A DNA stretch of 64,000 nucleotides, taken from positions 2,232,001 to 2,296,000 of the forward strand of contig NZ_CP172882.1 of the NCBI RefSeq assembly GCF_050529585.1, in the 5' to 3' direction. The translations under genes and the position numbers were made by a program. The notes below the pieces were generated by a model that was not told the origin of the DNA, ran no database searches, and saw only the letters and a program-made list of their open reading frames with translations. The DNA is from Enterococcus_D sp050529585 (GTDB lineage: Bacteria > Bacillota > Bacilli > Lactobacillales > Enterococcaceae). This document shows positions 8,571-16,837 of the stretch, one piece after another (within the stretch, counting starts at the first letter, position 1; each line of letters begins with the position of its first letter).

Positions 8571-9281
8571 GTGAAAGCGTTGGCAAACTATCAAGACATT
8601 GCTGCAGATATTCGCAGCAAAATCAATCATGGATTTTATCAAAAAGAGCATAAGCTGCCCAAGCAAAGTGAGTTGGCTGCTGAATATCAAACCAGTCGTG
8701 TGACCATCCAAAAAGCTTTGACGATGTTGCAAATGGAAGGCATCATTTATGGCAAAAAAGGAACTGGTACCTTCATTCGTGATAGTTATTCGACTTTCGA
8801 TTATAATGCAAAAATCAACCGTGGATTGACTAAACGGCTGGGAGAAACTGGTAAAATCACAAGTAAAATCATTTCTTTTGATATTATTTATCCTGATGAG
8901 AAAGAACAAGAAAAATTAAAAATCAGGGCTGATCAACAAGTCTATGATATCGTACGTCTCAGATTATTTGATGATATCCCCGTTGTACTAGAATATACGA
9001 TCATGCCCTTGCACATCATTCCCGGTATCACCACATCTGTTTTGACTTCTTCCGTTTATGGATATATCACCAATCAATTGCAGCAAACGATTGGCACCTC
9101 CATCCGCAGAATCAAAGCCGACCATGCCGATACCTATGATCAGCAATATTTGGCTTGTGCTGCAACTGACCCTATTCTAGAAGTTGAACAGACCGTCTAT
9201 CTGGGCAATGGTACCCCTTTTGAGTATTCACAATCTCGTCATCGTTATGATATGGGCGATTTTATTGTCATCAATAACTAA
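8571..9281 (+). CDS. GntR/HutC-family regulator of the beta-glucoside operon
   Basis: Transcription factor with an N-terminal winged helix (SELAAEYQTSRVTIQKALTMLQMEGIIYGKKGTGTFI, residues about 30-68) and a C-terminal UTRA ligand domain ending in YSQSRHRYDMGDF. It probably represses the divergent EIIC-GH1 operon and is released by a sugar phosphate. Two starts are possible: GTG 8571, or TTG 8580, which has a better-spaced GAGGTGA; I keep the longer form. A terminator follows directly. Confidence 0.9.
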   Translation: MKALANYQDIAADIRSKINHGFYQKEHKLPKQSELAAEYQTSRVTIQKALTMLQMEGIIYGKKGTGTFIRDSYSTFDYNAKINRGLTKRLGETGKITSKIISFDIIYPDEKEQEKLKIRADQQVYDIVRLRLFDDIPVVLEYTIMPLHIIPGITTSVLTSSVYGYITNQLQQTIGTSIRRIKADHADTYDQQYLACAATDPILEVEQTVYLGNGTPFEYSQSRHRYDMGDFIVINN

Positions 9282-9342
9282 AAAGACACGGACTGCAGGT
9301 TTCCTTTACGCGGATAAACCTTACTAGTCAGTGTCTTTTTAG
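9279..9342. terminator. Terminator between convergent genes
   Basis: TAAAAAGACAC and GTGTCTTTTTA form the stem base, with GGACT/AGTC extending it. It lies between the GntR gene and the converging beta-lactamase-like gene. Confidence 0.8.
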
Positions 9343-9347
9343 TTGTA

Positions 9348-10136
9348 TCAATCCGATGGACTGTCCTTCAACAGATGTTGGTAGACGATTTGCCCAATCT
9401 CTCTTAACCACATGATTCCCTTGCCAGTTCCTTCTTGATCATAGGAAAGTCCTGCAAGATAGATTCTTTGCTGATTTATTTCAAAACATGCTACATCATG
9501 CTCAATCAAATGCAAACGTCCAGTTTTATTATAAATCTTCAACTTGGGCAGGCCTGCTTCCACCAAAAGGCCTGGTAAGCCTTCTTGGAACTGTTGTTGA
9601 GCCAAAAGAGACGGTTTGATTTGCAGTGTTGCTTCCAACGTCAAACAATCCTTTAACAGATTCGCACTGGCTGCAGCGGAAATCCAGTTCTCTTTGTTTT
9701 GTTCAGGTTTCATCAGATAGCGCGCCAGACACACTTCAGAACTAGTCAAAGAAGCCTGGATCGCAGACAAACCAACTTTATCGATCAAGACATTGGTTGC
9801 TGTATTATCCGATACTGCCAACATCAGCAACAACAATTCCTGAATGTTCCAACACGCTTTTTCTGACATGCTGGACAAGATGCCTGCCCCGCCGACAACT
9901 TGTTTAGGCGAAACATGCAACGGTTCTTCAAGATAGATTTGCTTATTTTTTATTTGTTGCAAGTAATAGCGATAAATCGCTAATTTGATGGTACTAGCTG
10001 CTGGAAATAGTTGATGGCTATGGTAGGCATACAGGCAATCATTCTTTGTCCCGATCCACAAACCCATCTTTAAAGCAGACTGATACTGACTCAGTAGATG
10101 ATCCATTGCTGTTGTAAACTTCCGACTTTCTGCCAT
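9348..10136 (-). CDS. Beta-lactamase-fold serine hydrolase without signal peptide
   Basis: 262-aa protein with class A beta-lactamase/PBP motifs: Ser48-x-x-Lys51 (ASTIK), SDN at 109-111 and KTG in IYNKTGR. The N-terminus MAESRKFTTAMDHL has no signal peptide or membrane segment, so it should act in the cytoplasm, which argues against drug resistance. It is last in a minus-strand row after an NlpC/P60 endopeptidase and an Ala-Glu epimerase. This suggests a role as a peptidase or esterase in recycling cell-wall peptides. A true beta-lactamase is the less likely alternative. AGAGGGG precedes the ATG. Confidence 0.78.
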   Translation of the reverse strand: MAESRKFTTAMDHLLSQYQSALKMGLWIGTKNDCLYAYHSHQLFPAASTIKLAIYRYYLQQIKNKQIYLEEPLHVSPKQVVGGAGILSSMSEKACWNIQELLLLMLAVSDNTATNVLIDKVGLSAIQASLTSSEVCLARYLMKPEQNKENWISAAASANLLKDCLTLEATLQIKPSLLAQQQFQEGLPGLLVEAGLPKLKIYNKTGRLHLIEHDVACFEINQQRIYLAGLSYDQEGTGKGIMWLREIGQIVYQHLLKDSPSD

Positions 10137-10200
10137 TTAAACCCCTCTTCACTTCGTCATAGCACCTATATTAACGAATCACATACAAGAACATACTATA

Positions 10201-11085
10201 TCATGACCAATAACGGGCAACAACAGCCAACTCCGGTTCATATGGAGAACCACTAATGGTCGTTTTCATCACCCGAGAACCTGGTGTCTGTGAATGGATC
10301 ATTTGGTCATTTCCCACATACATTCCCACGTGATGGACTTCTCCTTTGCCTGCTTGATAAGCAAATAGCAGTAGATCGCCTGGTTGTGCCGCTTCATACG
10401 ATACAACACGTGCTTGTTCCGCTTGCTCGATCGTATCTCTAGGAATAAGAATGCCTTGTAAACGGTGAAGACTATACATCAATCCTGAACAATCAAATCC
10501 ATTGCCGCTGATTCCCGCCCAGACATACGGATGATTGATGAATTGCTCTGCTAACGCAATCATTCTTTGCGGTACGTCGGCTGTCTTTTCAATCAATGCA
10601 GCAAAACATTTATCGATCCTACCTAATCCATCAGGCGTGCGTACCCGATATTGGGTAGCCTCTTCAGTTACTAAAGGCAATGTTGTCCCAAAGGACAAGA
10701 TTCGTTTCTCCTGACGATCATCTAAGGACAATACACCTTCTTTGGCAGTGATACCGATCTGTTGTTTCGTTTCATATTCAGCGAGTGAAACATCTGTCAA
10801 TGTCTCAGAAGGCACATATCCGGGATAACCTAATGGGTGTTTATTGCTTGCTTGATCCAGAACAATAACGCGCGCCCACCCATTACTTTCTGATACGACT
10901 TCTACGACCGTACCATATAAGATCTCGGAATCGACGAGATTGTCTTGATACAAACGCATAGTTTCGGCCTCCGTTAAGAAGGTATGGAGATGCGTAACAG
11001 GATAGTGATTGATTGTCTTTAACACAGGATTGGTTTTTGGCTCTTTCCATAAAAATGATGAACTTGCTTGGACAACTTTTTTCAT
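10201..11085 (-). CDS. YkfC-like NlpC/P60 gamma-D-glutamyl-diamino-acid endopeptidase
   Basis: 294 aa. N-terminal SH3-like regions (about 20-110 and 115-165) precede an NlpC/P60 domain with catalytic Cys in NGFDCSGLMYSLH, His in EVHHVGMYVG and the third polar residue in QMIHS. No signal peptide is present. The domain order matches B. subtilis YkfC, which removes L-Ala-D-Glu from murein peptides in the cytosol. It starts seven bases after the epimerase gene, whose product would act on the released dipeptide. AGGGG precedes the ATG. Confidence 0.86.
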   Translation of the reverse strand: MKKVVQASSSFLWKEPKTNPVLKTINHYPVTHLHTFLTEAETMRLYQDNLVDSEILYGTVVEVVSESNGWARVIVLDQASNKHPLGYPGYVPSETLTDVSLAEYETKQQIGITAKEGVLSLDDRQEKRILSFGTTLPLVTEEATQYRVRTPDGLGRIDKCFAALIEKTADVPQRMIALAEQFINHPYVWAGISGNGFDCSGLMYSLHRLQGILIPRDTIEQAEQARVVSYEAAQPGDLLLFAYQAGKGEVHHVGMYVGNDQMIHSQTPGSRVMKTTISGSPYEPELAVVARYWS

Positions 11086-11091
11086 ATGCCC

Positions 11092-12165
11092 CTATCCCCC
11101 TATCCCTATACCGTGAGCTTCCGTCACAACCAATTGACCTGGTCGCAAGATCAGCCCTTGTTGTGCTAGACTGATGCCAGCCGTATCCCACATAAAAGGC
11201 ACGTCCAAGTCAATATAACGGACATCGGACATTCCTAAGGCAAAATGAGCTGCAGCCGCCATCCCTCCATAGCCTTCAATCATCGAGCCAACCATGACTG
11301 GTATTTGATGCGCTTGTGCCAATGCAAAGATGCGACGACCTTCACGTATCCCGCCAGTCTTCATTAATTTGATATTGATGGCGTCACAGCACTTTTCTTC
11401 GATCAATCGCTTGGCATCTTGATAGGAAAACACACTTTCATCTGCCATGATAGGCACATTGGTATGTTCCGTCACATACTTCAATCCGGCAAAATCATCT
11501 GCCTTCACAGGCTGTTCGACAAATGCAATTGGAATATCCTGCCATTCTTGCAAAATTTGGACGGCTTCCTCTTTTGTCCAACCTTGATTGGCATCGATCC
11601 GAAAAGGGATCTGTCCTTTCAAGTATTGATTGATTTGCCTGATTTTCTCAACTTCTTCGTCGATCGTCCCCAATCCTAGTTTGATTTTCAATGATTTGAA
11701 ACCCTCATCCACTTTCTCTTGCGCCTGATGGCACATTTTTTCTGGTGTACCAATACTGATCGTAAAATCTGTTTCAAGTATTTGACTAGTGCCGCCTAAA
11801 TAACGGTATAATGGCAACTTGGCTTCTTTTGCGAGGGCATCATGTAGCGCAATGTCGATCGCTGCCTTGGCACTGCTATGATGTTCAATCAATTGGTTCA
11901 TTTCATCTAATATAGCTAAAGCAGGATCGATTTTTTTTCCAATCAAAAACGGCGCAAAGCAATCGGTAATATCGGCTATGATACTTTCCTCGGTATCGCC
12001 AGTAATGACCTTGGTTGGGGCAGCCTCGCCGATACCAACAAGACCGTTGGTAAAAGTTATATATACACGAATGACGTCTAGTACTTGCACTTCTCTCAAC
12101 GCCGTCTTAAAGGGCGCATTCAACTTAATCGGAACTTTTTGAATCTCAATTTTGTCAATAATCAT
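11092..12165 (-). CDS. L-Ala-D/L-Glu epimerase (dipeptide epimerase)
   Basis: Enolase-superfamily enzyme, 357 aa. The active-site set is the AE-epimerase one: KIK in SLKIKLGLG, Asp in RIDANQGW, Glu in FVEQP, Asp in MADESV and the second-face Lys in NIKLMKTGG. It would interconvert L-Ala-D-Glu and L-Ala-L-Glu so that murein dipeptides can be degraded. Position between an oligopeptide-binding lipoprotein and a YkfC-like peptidase supports this. It differs from the racemase-type gene at 4529, which has a His-Asp dyad instead of the second Lys. Confidence 0.9.
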   Translation of the reverse strand: MIIDKIEIQKVPIKLNAPFKTALREVQVLDVIRVYITFTNGLVGIGEAAPTKVITGDTEESIIADITDCFAPFLIGKKIDPALAILDEMNQLIEHHSSAKAAIDIALHDALAKEAKLPLYRYLGGTSQILETDFTISIGTPEKMCHQAQEKVDEGFKSLKIKLGLGTIDEEVEKIRQINQYLKGQIPFRIDANQGWTKEEAVQILQEWQDIPIAFVEQPVKADDFAGLKYVTEHTNVPIMADESVFSYQDAKRLIEEKCCDAINIKLMKTGGIREGRRIFALAQAHQIPVMVGSMIEGYGGMAAAAHFALGMSDVRYIDLDVPFMWDTAGISLAQQGLILRPGQLVVTEAHGIGIGG

Positions 12166-12270
12166 TTTTTCTCCTTACTGATCGCGACCGATTCCGCAAA
12201 AAGGGGCGCTACTCACCCAAAGGAATGATATCTCCTGAATGAGTATAGCCCTCTGTTTGATGGATTGTTC

Positions 12271-13929
12271 TTATTCGGTTACTGTCACATGTTTATAGTC
12301 GTAAGCTGCCCCTACGCTGTGGACAACCAGCCCTTGAATGTTTGGTGAGCGCAAATGTGCTTCAGCACTTTGGAAGAGTGGAATCACACCTAAATTTTCA
12401 TTGAGGATTTTTTCAGCATCCACCATATCTTTCCAACGGGCTGTTGCGTCATTGGCATGTTCATTAGATGCTTGTTCAATCAACGCATGATAGTCATCAT
12501 TCAGCCACTTGCCACGGTTATAAGAGCTGTCCTTTTTGAAAAGCTCCAAGAAATTGATAGGATCTGCATAATCTCCAATCCAATTGTTCATCACCATTTC
12601 AAAATCACCACTGTTAGAACGATCCAAACGAACCGAGAATGGCACATTCGTCACTTCTACTGTCAATCCATCCAGCGTTTGTTGCAAGGTTCCTTGTATA
12701 TATTCGGCTAACTTTTTGGATTGATCGGTATCTGATGTCAATAGTTCAAATGATAGACTATCGATACCTAATTCGGATTTGGCTTTTTCCCAATACTCTT
12801 TGGCTTGATTTTCGTCAAAGGCCAATGTCGTTTGCGCATCATCAATAAAATCATCTTTCGTCTCAGGGTTATATGCCAAATCAGAAGGCACAAAACCAAC
12901 TGCTGCAAGTGATCCATTGCCTAAAATATTATCCACAAGCTGCTGTCGATCAATGCTATAGGAAATGGCTTGTCGCAAGTTTTCATTTCTAAAAGGAGAA
13001 TCTTCGTTGGCTTGGTTCATTTCCAAATATTGTGTGGCTGCACTTGGCTGTACAATATAATCATCATGATTGACATTTTGCATCGCCAACTCCCCACTAA
13101 GGGTAATATCATCAGCTTGACCACTTTCATATAAGTTGAACGCCGTTGAAGAATCTTTGACAACATCAAACTTGACTTTCGTTAATTGGACATTATCTGC
13201 ATCCCAATACTGTTCGTTTTTGGTTAATGACCATTGGATATCGGTTCCTGGTCCATCATATTCCGTTAATGTGAACGGTCCATTGTAAACAGCATTTTCG
13301 CTTGTTAAGGCATATTGATCCCCAAAAGAGGTAACAGCTGCTTCATTTTGCGGGAAAAATGTTGGAAAAGCCAATAATGAGAGGAAATAAGGTGTGGGCT
13401 TTTCTAAAGTGATCGTCACTGTGTAATCCCCATCAGCTTTTATCCCTAATTCACTTTTATCTGCAGAACCATCAGAGACGGCAGCAGCATTTTTGACCGG
13501 CGCTAACATATAAGCATAATTGGATCCAGTCTCTGGATCAACAGTTCGTTGCCAACTAAAGACATAATCTGCGGCGGTCACTGGATCACCATTGGACCAC
13601 TTGGCATCTTCCCTCAGATTGATGGTATAGGTCAAACCATCCTCACTCACCTCGGCATCATCACTTGCCCCTGCTATCACGGGTTCGTTATTTTCATCCA
13701 AACGATATAATCCTTCATAAGCATTATTCAGTGTAATAAAACTGTATGAATCTGTTGCTAAAGAAATATCTGCACTACCCATTTCTGCTGAGAATTGTAC
13801 AGTGATTTCTTGATTTGCACTGGTGGTGCTTGAGGCTGTTTGATCACTCTTTTCTGATCCGTTTTGACATGCTGCTAGAAATAGACTACTTGTTAAAACC
13901 AACATGGTTCCTTTCAATCTTTTCACCAT
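12271..13929 (-). CDS. OppA/MppA-type peptide-binding lipoprotein
   Basis: Solute-binding protein of an oligopeptide ABC transporter, 552 aa from ATG 13929, chosen because AAAGGAGGAG precedes it. A lipoprotein signal ends in LFLAAC with Cys21, so the mature protein is tethered outside the membrane. Family features include LREDAKWSNGDPVTAADYVFSWQRT... (positions about 110-130) and DQSKKLAEYIQ. No permease or ATPase genes are adjacent, so it probably borrows a general Opp system. Its place before the epimerase and YkfC-like genes suggests it captures murein peptides. Confidence 0.9.
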   Translation of the reverse strand: MVKRLKGTMLVLTSSLFLAACQNGSEKSDQTASSTTSANQEITVQFSAEMGSADISLATDSYSFITLNNAYEGLYRLDENNEPVIAGASDDAEVSEDGLTYTINLREDAKWSNGDPVTAADYVFSWQRTVDPETGSNYAYMLAPVKNAAAVSDGSADKSELGIKADGDYTVTITLEKPTPYFLSLLAFPTFFPQNEAAVTSFGDQYALTSENAVYNGPFTLTEYDGPGTDIQWSLTKNEQYWDADNVQLTKVKFDVVKDSSTAFNLYESGQADDITLSGELAMQNVNHDDYIVQPSAATQYLEMNQANEDSPFRNENLRQAISYSIDRQQLVDNILGNGSLAAVGFVPSDLAYNPETKDDFIDDAQTTLAFDENQAKEYWEKAKSELGIDSLSFELLTSDTDQSKKLAEYIQGTLQQTLDGLTVEVTNVPFSVRLDRSNSGDFEMVMNNWIGDYADPINFLELFKKDSSYNRGKWLNDDYHALIEQASNEHANDATARWKDMVDAEKILNENLGVIPLFQSAEAHLRSPNIQGLVVHSVGAAYDYKHVTVTE

Positions 13930-14285
13930 CTGTCTCCTCCTTTTTAACATTCAGATAATTCAAACTATTCCGAGTGTTAGAAAAAGTGTACCCTTTTCTT
14001 CTCATAGCTGTCAATACAATACCACTAAAAAAAGAAAGTGCTTACACCAAGATGTAAGGTGAATACAGTAACATAAAGGCAACATAAAAAACAGCTAAAG
14101 ACCCATTTCGACCTTAGCTATTTGTGTAATGATTCCGATAGAATATTTGATGGTTTTACCTCACATGGTCAATTGCCTAACCTATAAAAATCTCATTGTA
14201 TAAAAATGATGACAAAAAAATAAATCTTTTAGATTATCGAAGAAAAAGATATCTATTTAGAAAGCAGAATGTTACACTAAAAAAA
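13930..14285. other. Non-coding leader region before the oppA-type gene
   Basis: Roughly 350 bases without a convincing gene. An imperfect hairpin AGCTAAAG...CCTTAGCT lies near 14093-14120. The plus-strand ORF beginning at 14196 lacks a ribosome-binding site and crosses the hairpins described next, so I do not call it. Confidence 0.5.
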
Positions 14286-14351
14286 CGAAGCGTACTGTGC
14301 ACGAGAAAACGAAAGACTTCCCCAAGTATCCATTTTCTCAAATACGCTTCG
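14286..14351 (+). ncRNA. Possible structured RNA: nested hairpin
   Basis: An outer 9-bp perfect stem (CGAAGCGTA 14286-14294 with TACGCTTCG 14343-14351) encloses an inner 7-bp perfect stem (GAGAAAA 14303-14309 with TTTTCTC 14333-14339). Ten bases downstream there is a strong plus-strand terminator. This could be the end of a small RNA or a leader element for the gene at 14564. I do not recognise it as a known riboswitch. Confidence 0.4.
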
Positions 14352-14360
14352 CAATTGTTT

Positions 14361-14391
14361 GTACGTATAACTATTATACGTACTTTTTTTT
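14361..14391 (+). terminator. Rho-independent terminator
   Basis: Perfect 9-bp stem GTACGTATA/TATACGTAC with a short loop, followed by eight T on the plus strand. No plus-strand protein gene ends here, so it must terminate a small RNA or a leader transcript. Confidence 0.75.
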
Positions 14392-14486
14392 ATACTTCAA
14401 GAAACTTCAAGAAAAAAACCGACCCTATTACAAAGGTGAACCGGTATTTCGGCTATTTTAGCGTGAATGGTTCTTCTTTTTTTTAA

Positions 14487-14516
14487 TTGACTTTGATTCT
14501 CATTCTCACATATAAT
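14487..14516 (+). promoter_or_regulatory. Promoter with an overlapping Fur-family box
   Basis: TTGACT (14487-14492) and TATAAT (14511-14516) are 18 bases apart. The spacer holds TGATTCTCATTCTCA (14494-14508), matching 11 of 14 fixed positions of the Fur-type TGATAATNATTATCA. A bound repressor would block the promoter. This fits the downstream heme/iron-type monooxygenase; PerR or Zur are alternatives. Confidence 0.55.
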
Positions 14517-14563
14517 AAGGCAAATCGTTCTTTTTACTTATTTTCCCTTAAGGAGGAAGTGCA

Positions 14564-14884
14564 ATGTATATCAGAACTGTGGCATTTGAAGTGGTTCCAG
14601 AAGGAAAAGATGTCTTTCTTGAGAAAATTATGAAAGATGTGACCTCCATGAAAGGCTATAGCGGCTGCTTATCTACTGAAGCCTGGTTGTCAGAAACGAA
14701 AAAAAGTGTGACATTCCAACTCGTGTCCAAGTGGCAAGAGAAAAAAGATTTTCAAGCATGGTTAAAACGTCCGGAGCATCTACAAAAGCACCGCGAAGCG
14801 CATCGCGCAGAAAAAGAGGGCCATGCAAAGCCAAGCATCGTCTTATCTAAAACCAGCCATGAATTTTCCTTGATCCATGAATAA
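14564..14884 (+). CDS. ABM-domain monooxygenase (IsdG/HmoA-like)
   Basis: 106-aa single-domain ferredoxin-like protein of the antibiotic-biosynthesis-monooxygenase family. The core TFQLVSKWQEKKDFQAWLKR, followed by a His-rich helix (QKHREAHRAE), resembles HmoA/IsdG-type heme-degrading enzymes, which free iron from heme. The AAGGAGG ribosome-binding site is strong. The upstream promoter overlaps a Fur-like box, in line with an iron-related job. The catalytic Asn of IsdG is not clearly identifiable, so heme cleavage is inference. Confidence 0.7.
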   Translation: MYIRTVAFEVVPEGKDVFLEKIMKDVTSMKGYSGCLSTEAWLSETKKSVTFQLVSKWQEKKDFQAWLKRPEHLQKHREAHRAEKEGHAKPSIVLSKTSHEFSLIHE

Positions 14885-14890
14885 GAGAAA

Positions 14891-14938
14891 AAAAGCGATG
14901 ACTATTCCTTGCATATCATAGGAATAGTCATCGTTTTT
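14891..14938. terminator. Terminator between convergent genes
   Basis: 14-bp perfect stem CGATGACTATTCCT/AGGAATAGTCATCG followed by TTTTT, with A-rich sequence on the other side. Confidence 0.92.
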
Positions 14939-14960
14939 ATCGATATATCAAAAAGAACCA

Positions 14961-15725
14961 TTACACCGTCAACTCATTCAAGGTCAGTCCTTCATCATCC
15001 TTCAACACCAACCAGCCATTGGTATTCCCATAATAGAGAAACATACCCATTTCATTCACACTTTTCAAGATAACATCTTCAATCGTTCGATTGCCGCTGA
15101 TCGCTGATTGGTTATCCTGCCGAATTTTTTCAGATAAGCGCGCGGAAAAGCCAATCGATCCATCTTTGTTCAAAGGGATCTCTTGACTGAGGATCGCCCC
15201 TTTTTCAATGCGCACTTGATTTCTTTTTTGCCAATAAACAGTCGCTTTACTTCCTTGATAATCAACATAAAAAGGATGATTTGATAATTCTTTAGACCAT
15301 TTATGCTGCGGCTTCCCAGCTTTTGGTGCTTTTTTTTCAGTTGCTGCTTTCACGTGAGGCCCATATCCCATCCAATCAAGTAACGGGTCAAATAAAAAAG
15401 CGCACGCTTCAACATTCTTCACTTGTTCACTGGGAATCATCGTCTCTTCCAGATTTTGAAGCATATATTTCTGTCGATAATACTGTACCAAATATTCTGT
15501 CATCATGTCCCAAGTCGGTGTCAGAATGATAAAGCGTTCTGCTGTTGTGGATGTATCGTAAGTCCGATCATCCATAACAGCGATGACTTGATTGTTTTTT
15601 ATCAAGAATACGACACTATTCTTTTTGGGTGATGGCGGATTTTCCACGATTTCTAATTGCCCACCTTCATCAGGCAACACGATCAATAGATGCTGCTTAT
15701 CATATACTGCTTCCTTTATCTGCAT
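14961..15725 (-). CDS. Protein of unknown function (254 aa)
   Basis: I do not recognise this protein. It is soluble, with no signal or membrane segment. Residues about 1-105 look like one beta-rich domain. A Lys/Ala/Pro linker with KKAPKAGKPQHKW follows near 130-145, and a second part (ATVYWQKRNQVRIEKGAILS to the end) looks like a separate small domain. The start is the ATG at 15725 with GAAGGTG before it. It stands alone between two terminators. Confidence 0.75.
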   Translation of the reverse strand: MQIKEAVYDKQHLLIVLPDEGGQLEIVENPPSPKKNSVVFLIKNNQVIAVMDDRTYDTSTTAERFIILTPTWDMMTEYLVQYYRQKYMLQNLEETMIPSEQVKNVEACAFLFDPLLDWMGYGPHVKAATEKKAPKAGKPQHKWSKELSNHPFYVDYQGSKATVYWQKRNQVRIEKGAILSQEIPLNKDGSIGFSARLSEKIRQDNQSAISGNRTIEDVILKSVNEMGMFLYYGNTNGWLVLKDDEGLTLNELTV

Positions 15726-15798
15726 ATCATTTCACCTTCCTTAGTATGTCAAATGCATTATATCATTCTTGGCATCTATACAAAGCGAAGAATGCTTC

Positions 15799-15833
15799 AA
15801 AAAAAGATGATCATTTACTGATCATCTTTTTGC
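15799..15833. terminator. Bidirectional terminator
   Basis: Perfect stem AAAAAGATGATCA/TGATCATCTTTTT with loop TTTAC, downstream of the 75-aa gene on the minus strand. Confidence 0.9.
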
Positions 15834-15891
15834 TAGACTATTCTTTTCTTATATATGGCCATTGGTTCCTGTTTACACAATGGCCGCAGAA

Positions 15892-16119
15892 TCAACTAAA
15901 GAAACAATCTACTAATGCTGGTCCATATATTTCATCGTATTTAGCTACGACCCGTCCACAGCGCTCTTCGATGTCCTCGTGATCGACCCCATCATAACGA
16001 ATCACATTCAATACCACACACTTTTCCATTTTACTGATAACTTCTCCAATAATGCGGCGTTGAATCCCAACTGGTTTGCACTCATAAGCTTTTCCTAAAA
16101 CAACTGTTTCTGCGTTCAT
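15892..16119 (-). CDS. Small conserved-looking hypothetical protein (75 aa)
   Basis: Soluble 75-aa protein with three Cys (CKP, KCVV, RCGR) and a fourth near the end (DCFF), no signal peptide. AAGGAGAG precedes the ATG and a strong terminator follows, so it is likely a real single-gene unit. I do not know the family; metal binding by the Cys residues is possible but not shown. Confidence 0.65.
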   Translation of the reverse strand: MNAETVVLGKAYECKPVGIQRRIIGEVISKMEKCVVLNVIRYDGVDHEDIEERCGRVVAKYDEIYGPALVDCFFS

Positions 16120-16219
16120 TCGTCTCTCCTTAAAAATTCATATTTCTAATTATATTATCATAATATCATTGAATTCTAATTTAGCAAAGAGATAAGCCTC
16201 GGAAATTGCTAATAAATAC

Positions 16220-16256
16220 AAAAAAAGCACTCCCATCAAAGGGTAGCGCTTTTTAA
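16220..16256 (-). terminator. Terminator of the GAF-domain gene
   Basis: Stem AAAGCACTCCC/GGGTAGCGCTTT with two imperfect positions, and a T run in the minus-strand sense, just after the fRMsr-like gene. Confidence 0.7.
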
Positions 16257-16269
16257 ATCATTATAATCT

Positions 16270-16731
16270 TTATTTTTTACTTTCAATCAAAAGGGTCGCA
16301 AACTCTTCTAAAAACCGTTGATCAATTGCATCGTAGCTGCCAATTTTGCTGCTGTCTAAATCTAAGACACCTAGTAATTGACCTTGGGCTACCAACGGCA
16401 CAACGATTTCTGACATCGCAGCAGAATCACAAGAAATATAATTTTCATGTTCTTTGACGTTTTCTACGATCAAAGTCTGTTTTTTTTCGGCAGATTCCCC
16501 ACATACACCTTTGCCAAGTTTGATCCGCGTACATGATACACGACCTTGGAAAGGACCTAAAATCAGTTCCCCTTCTTCATATAAATAATAGCCTGCAAAT
16601 ACAGTATCTGCTAAGGTTTCATTTAATAGAGCAGAAGAATTGGCTAAGTTGGCGATCCAATTGCTTTCTGCTTCCAAAAGCCCCTTCAATTGAAGCAACA
16701 TTAATTCATACATCTCGACTTTTTTATCCAT
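16270..16731 (-). CDS. msrC: Free methionine-(R)-sulfoxide reductase (GAF domain)
   Basis: 153 aa from ATG 16731, preceded by AGAGGTGA; the ORF is open further but without a site. A single GAF domain carries the three Cys of the fRMsr family: Cys67 (RVSCTR), Cys77 (KGVCGES) and Cys101 (YISCDSAAMSE). The phrase LLGVLDLDSSKIG near residue 125 is characteristic. The enzyme reduces free Met-R-O with thioredoxin. It stands alone with its own terminator. Confidence 0.9.
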   Translation of the reverse strand: MDKKVEMYELMLLQLKGLLEAESNWIANLANSSALLNETLADTVFAGYYLYEEGELILGPFQGRVSCTRIKLGKGVCGESAEKKQTLIVENVKEHENYISCDSAAMSEIVVPLVAQGQLLGVLDLDSSKIGSYDAIDQRFLEEFATLLIESKK

Positions 16732-16837
16732 CCAATCACCTCTGCTTCTGATTATAAGCATTCACAAGTGATTTGTCTTGTAAAAAAATCAAGAAATTCA
16801 ATCGATTTGTTCACTGAAGCGCTTGACTATTGTTCTT

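Noticed and set aside
9348..10136. Acquired beta-lactamase resistance gene
   Set aside because: No signal peptide, a chromosomal murein-salvage context, and no mobile element next to it.
14196..14486. 96-aa plus-strand ORF
   Set aside because: Runs through two hairpins and a terminator, is extremely Lys/Arg-rich, and has no ribosome-binding site.
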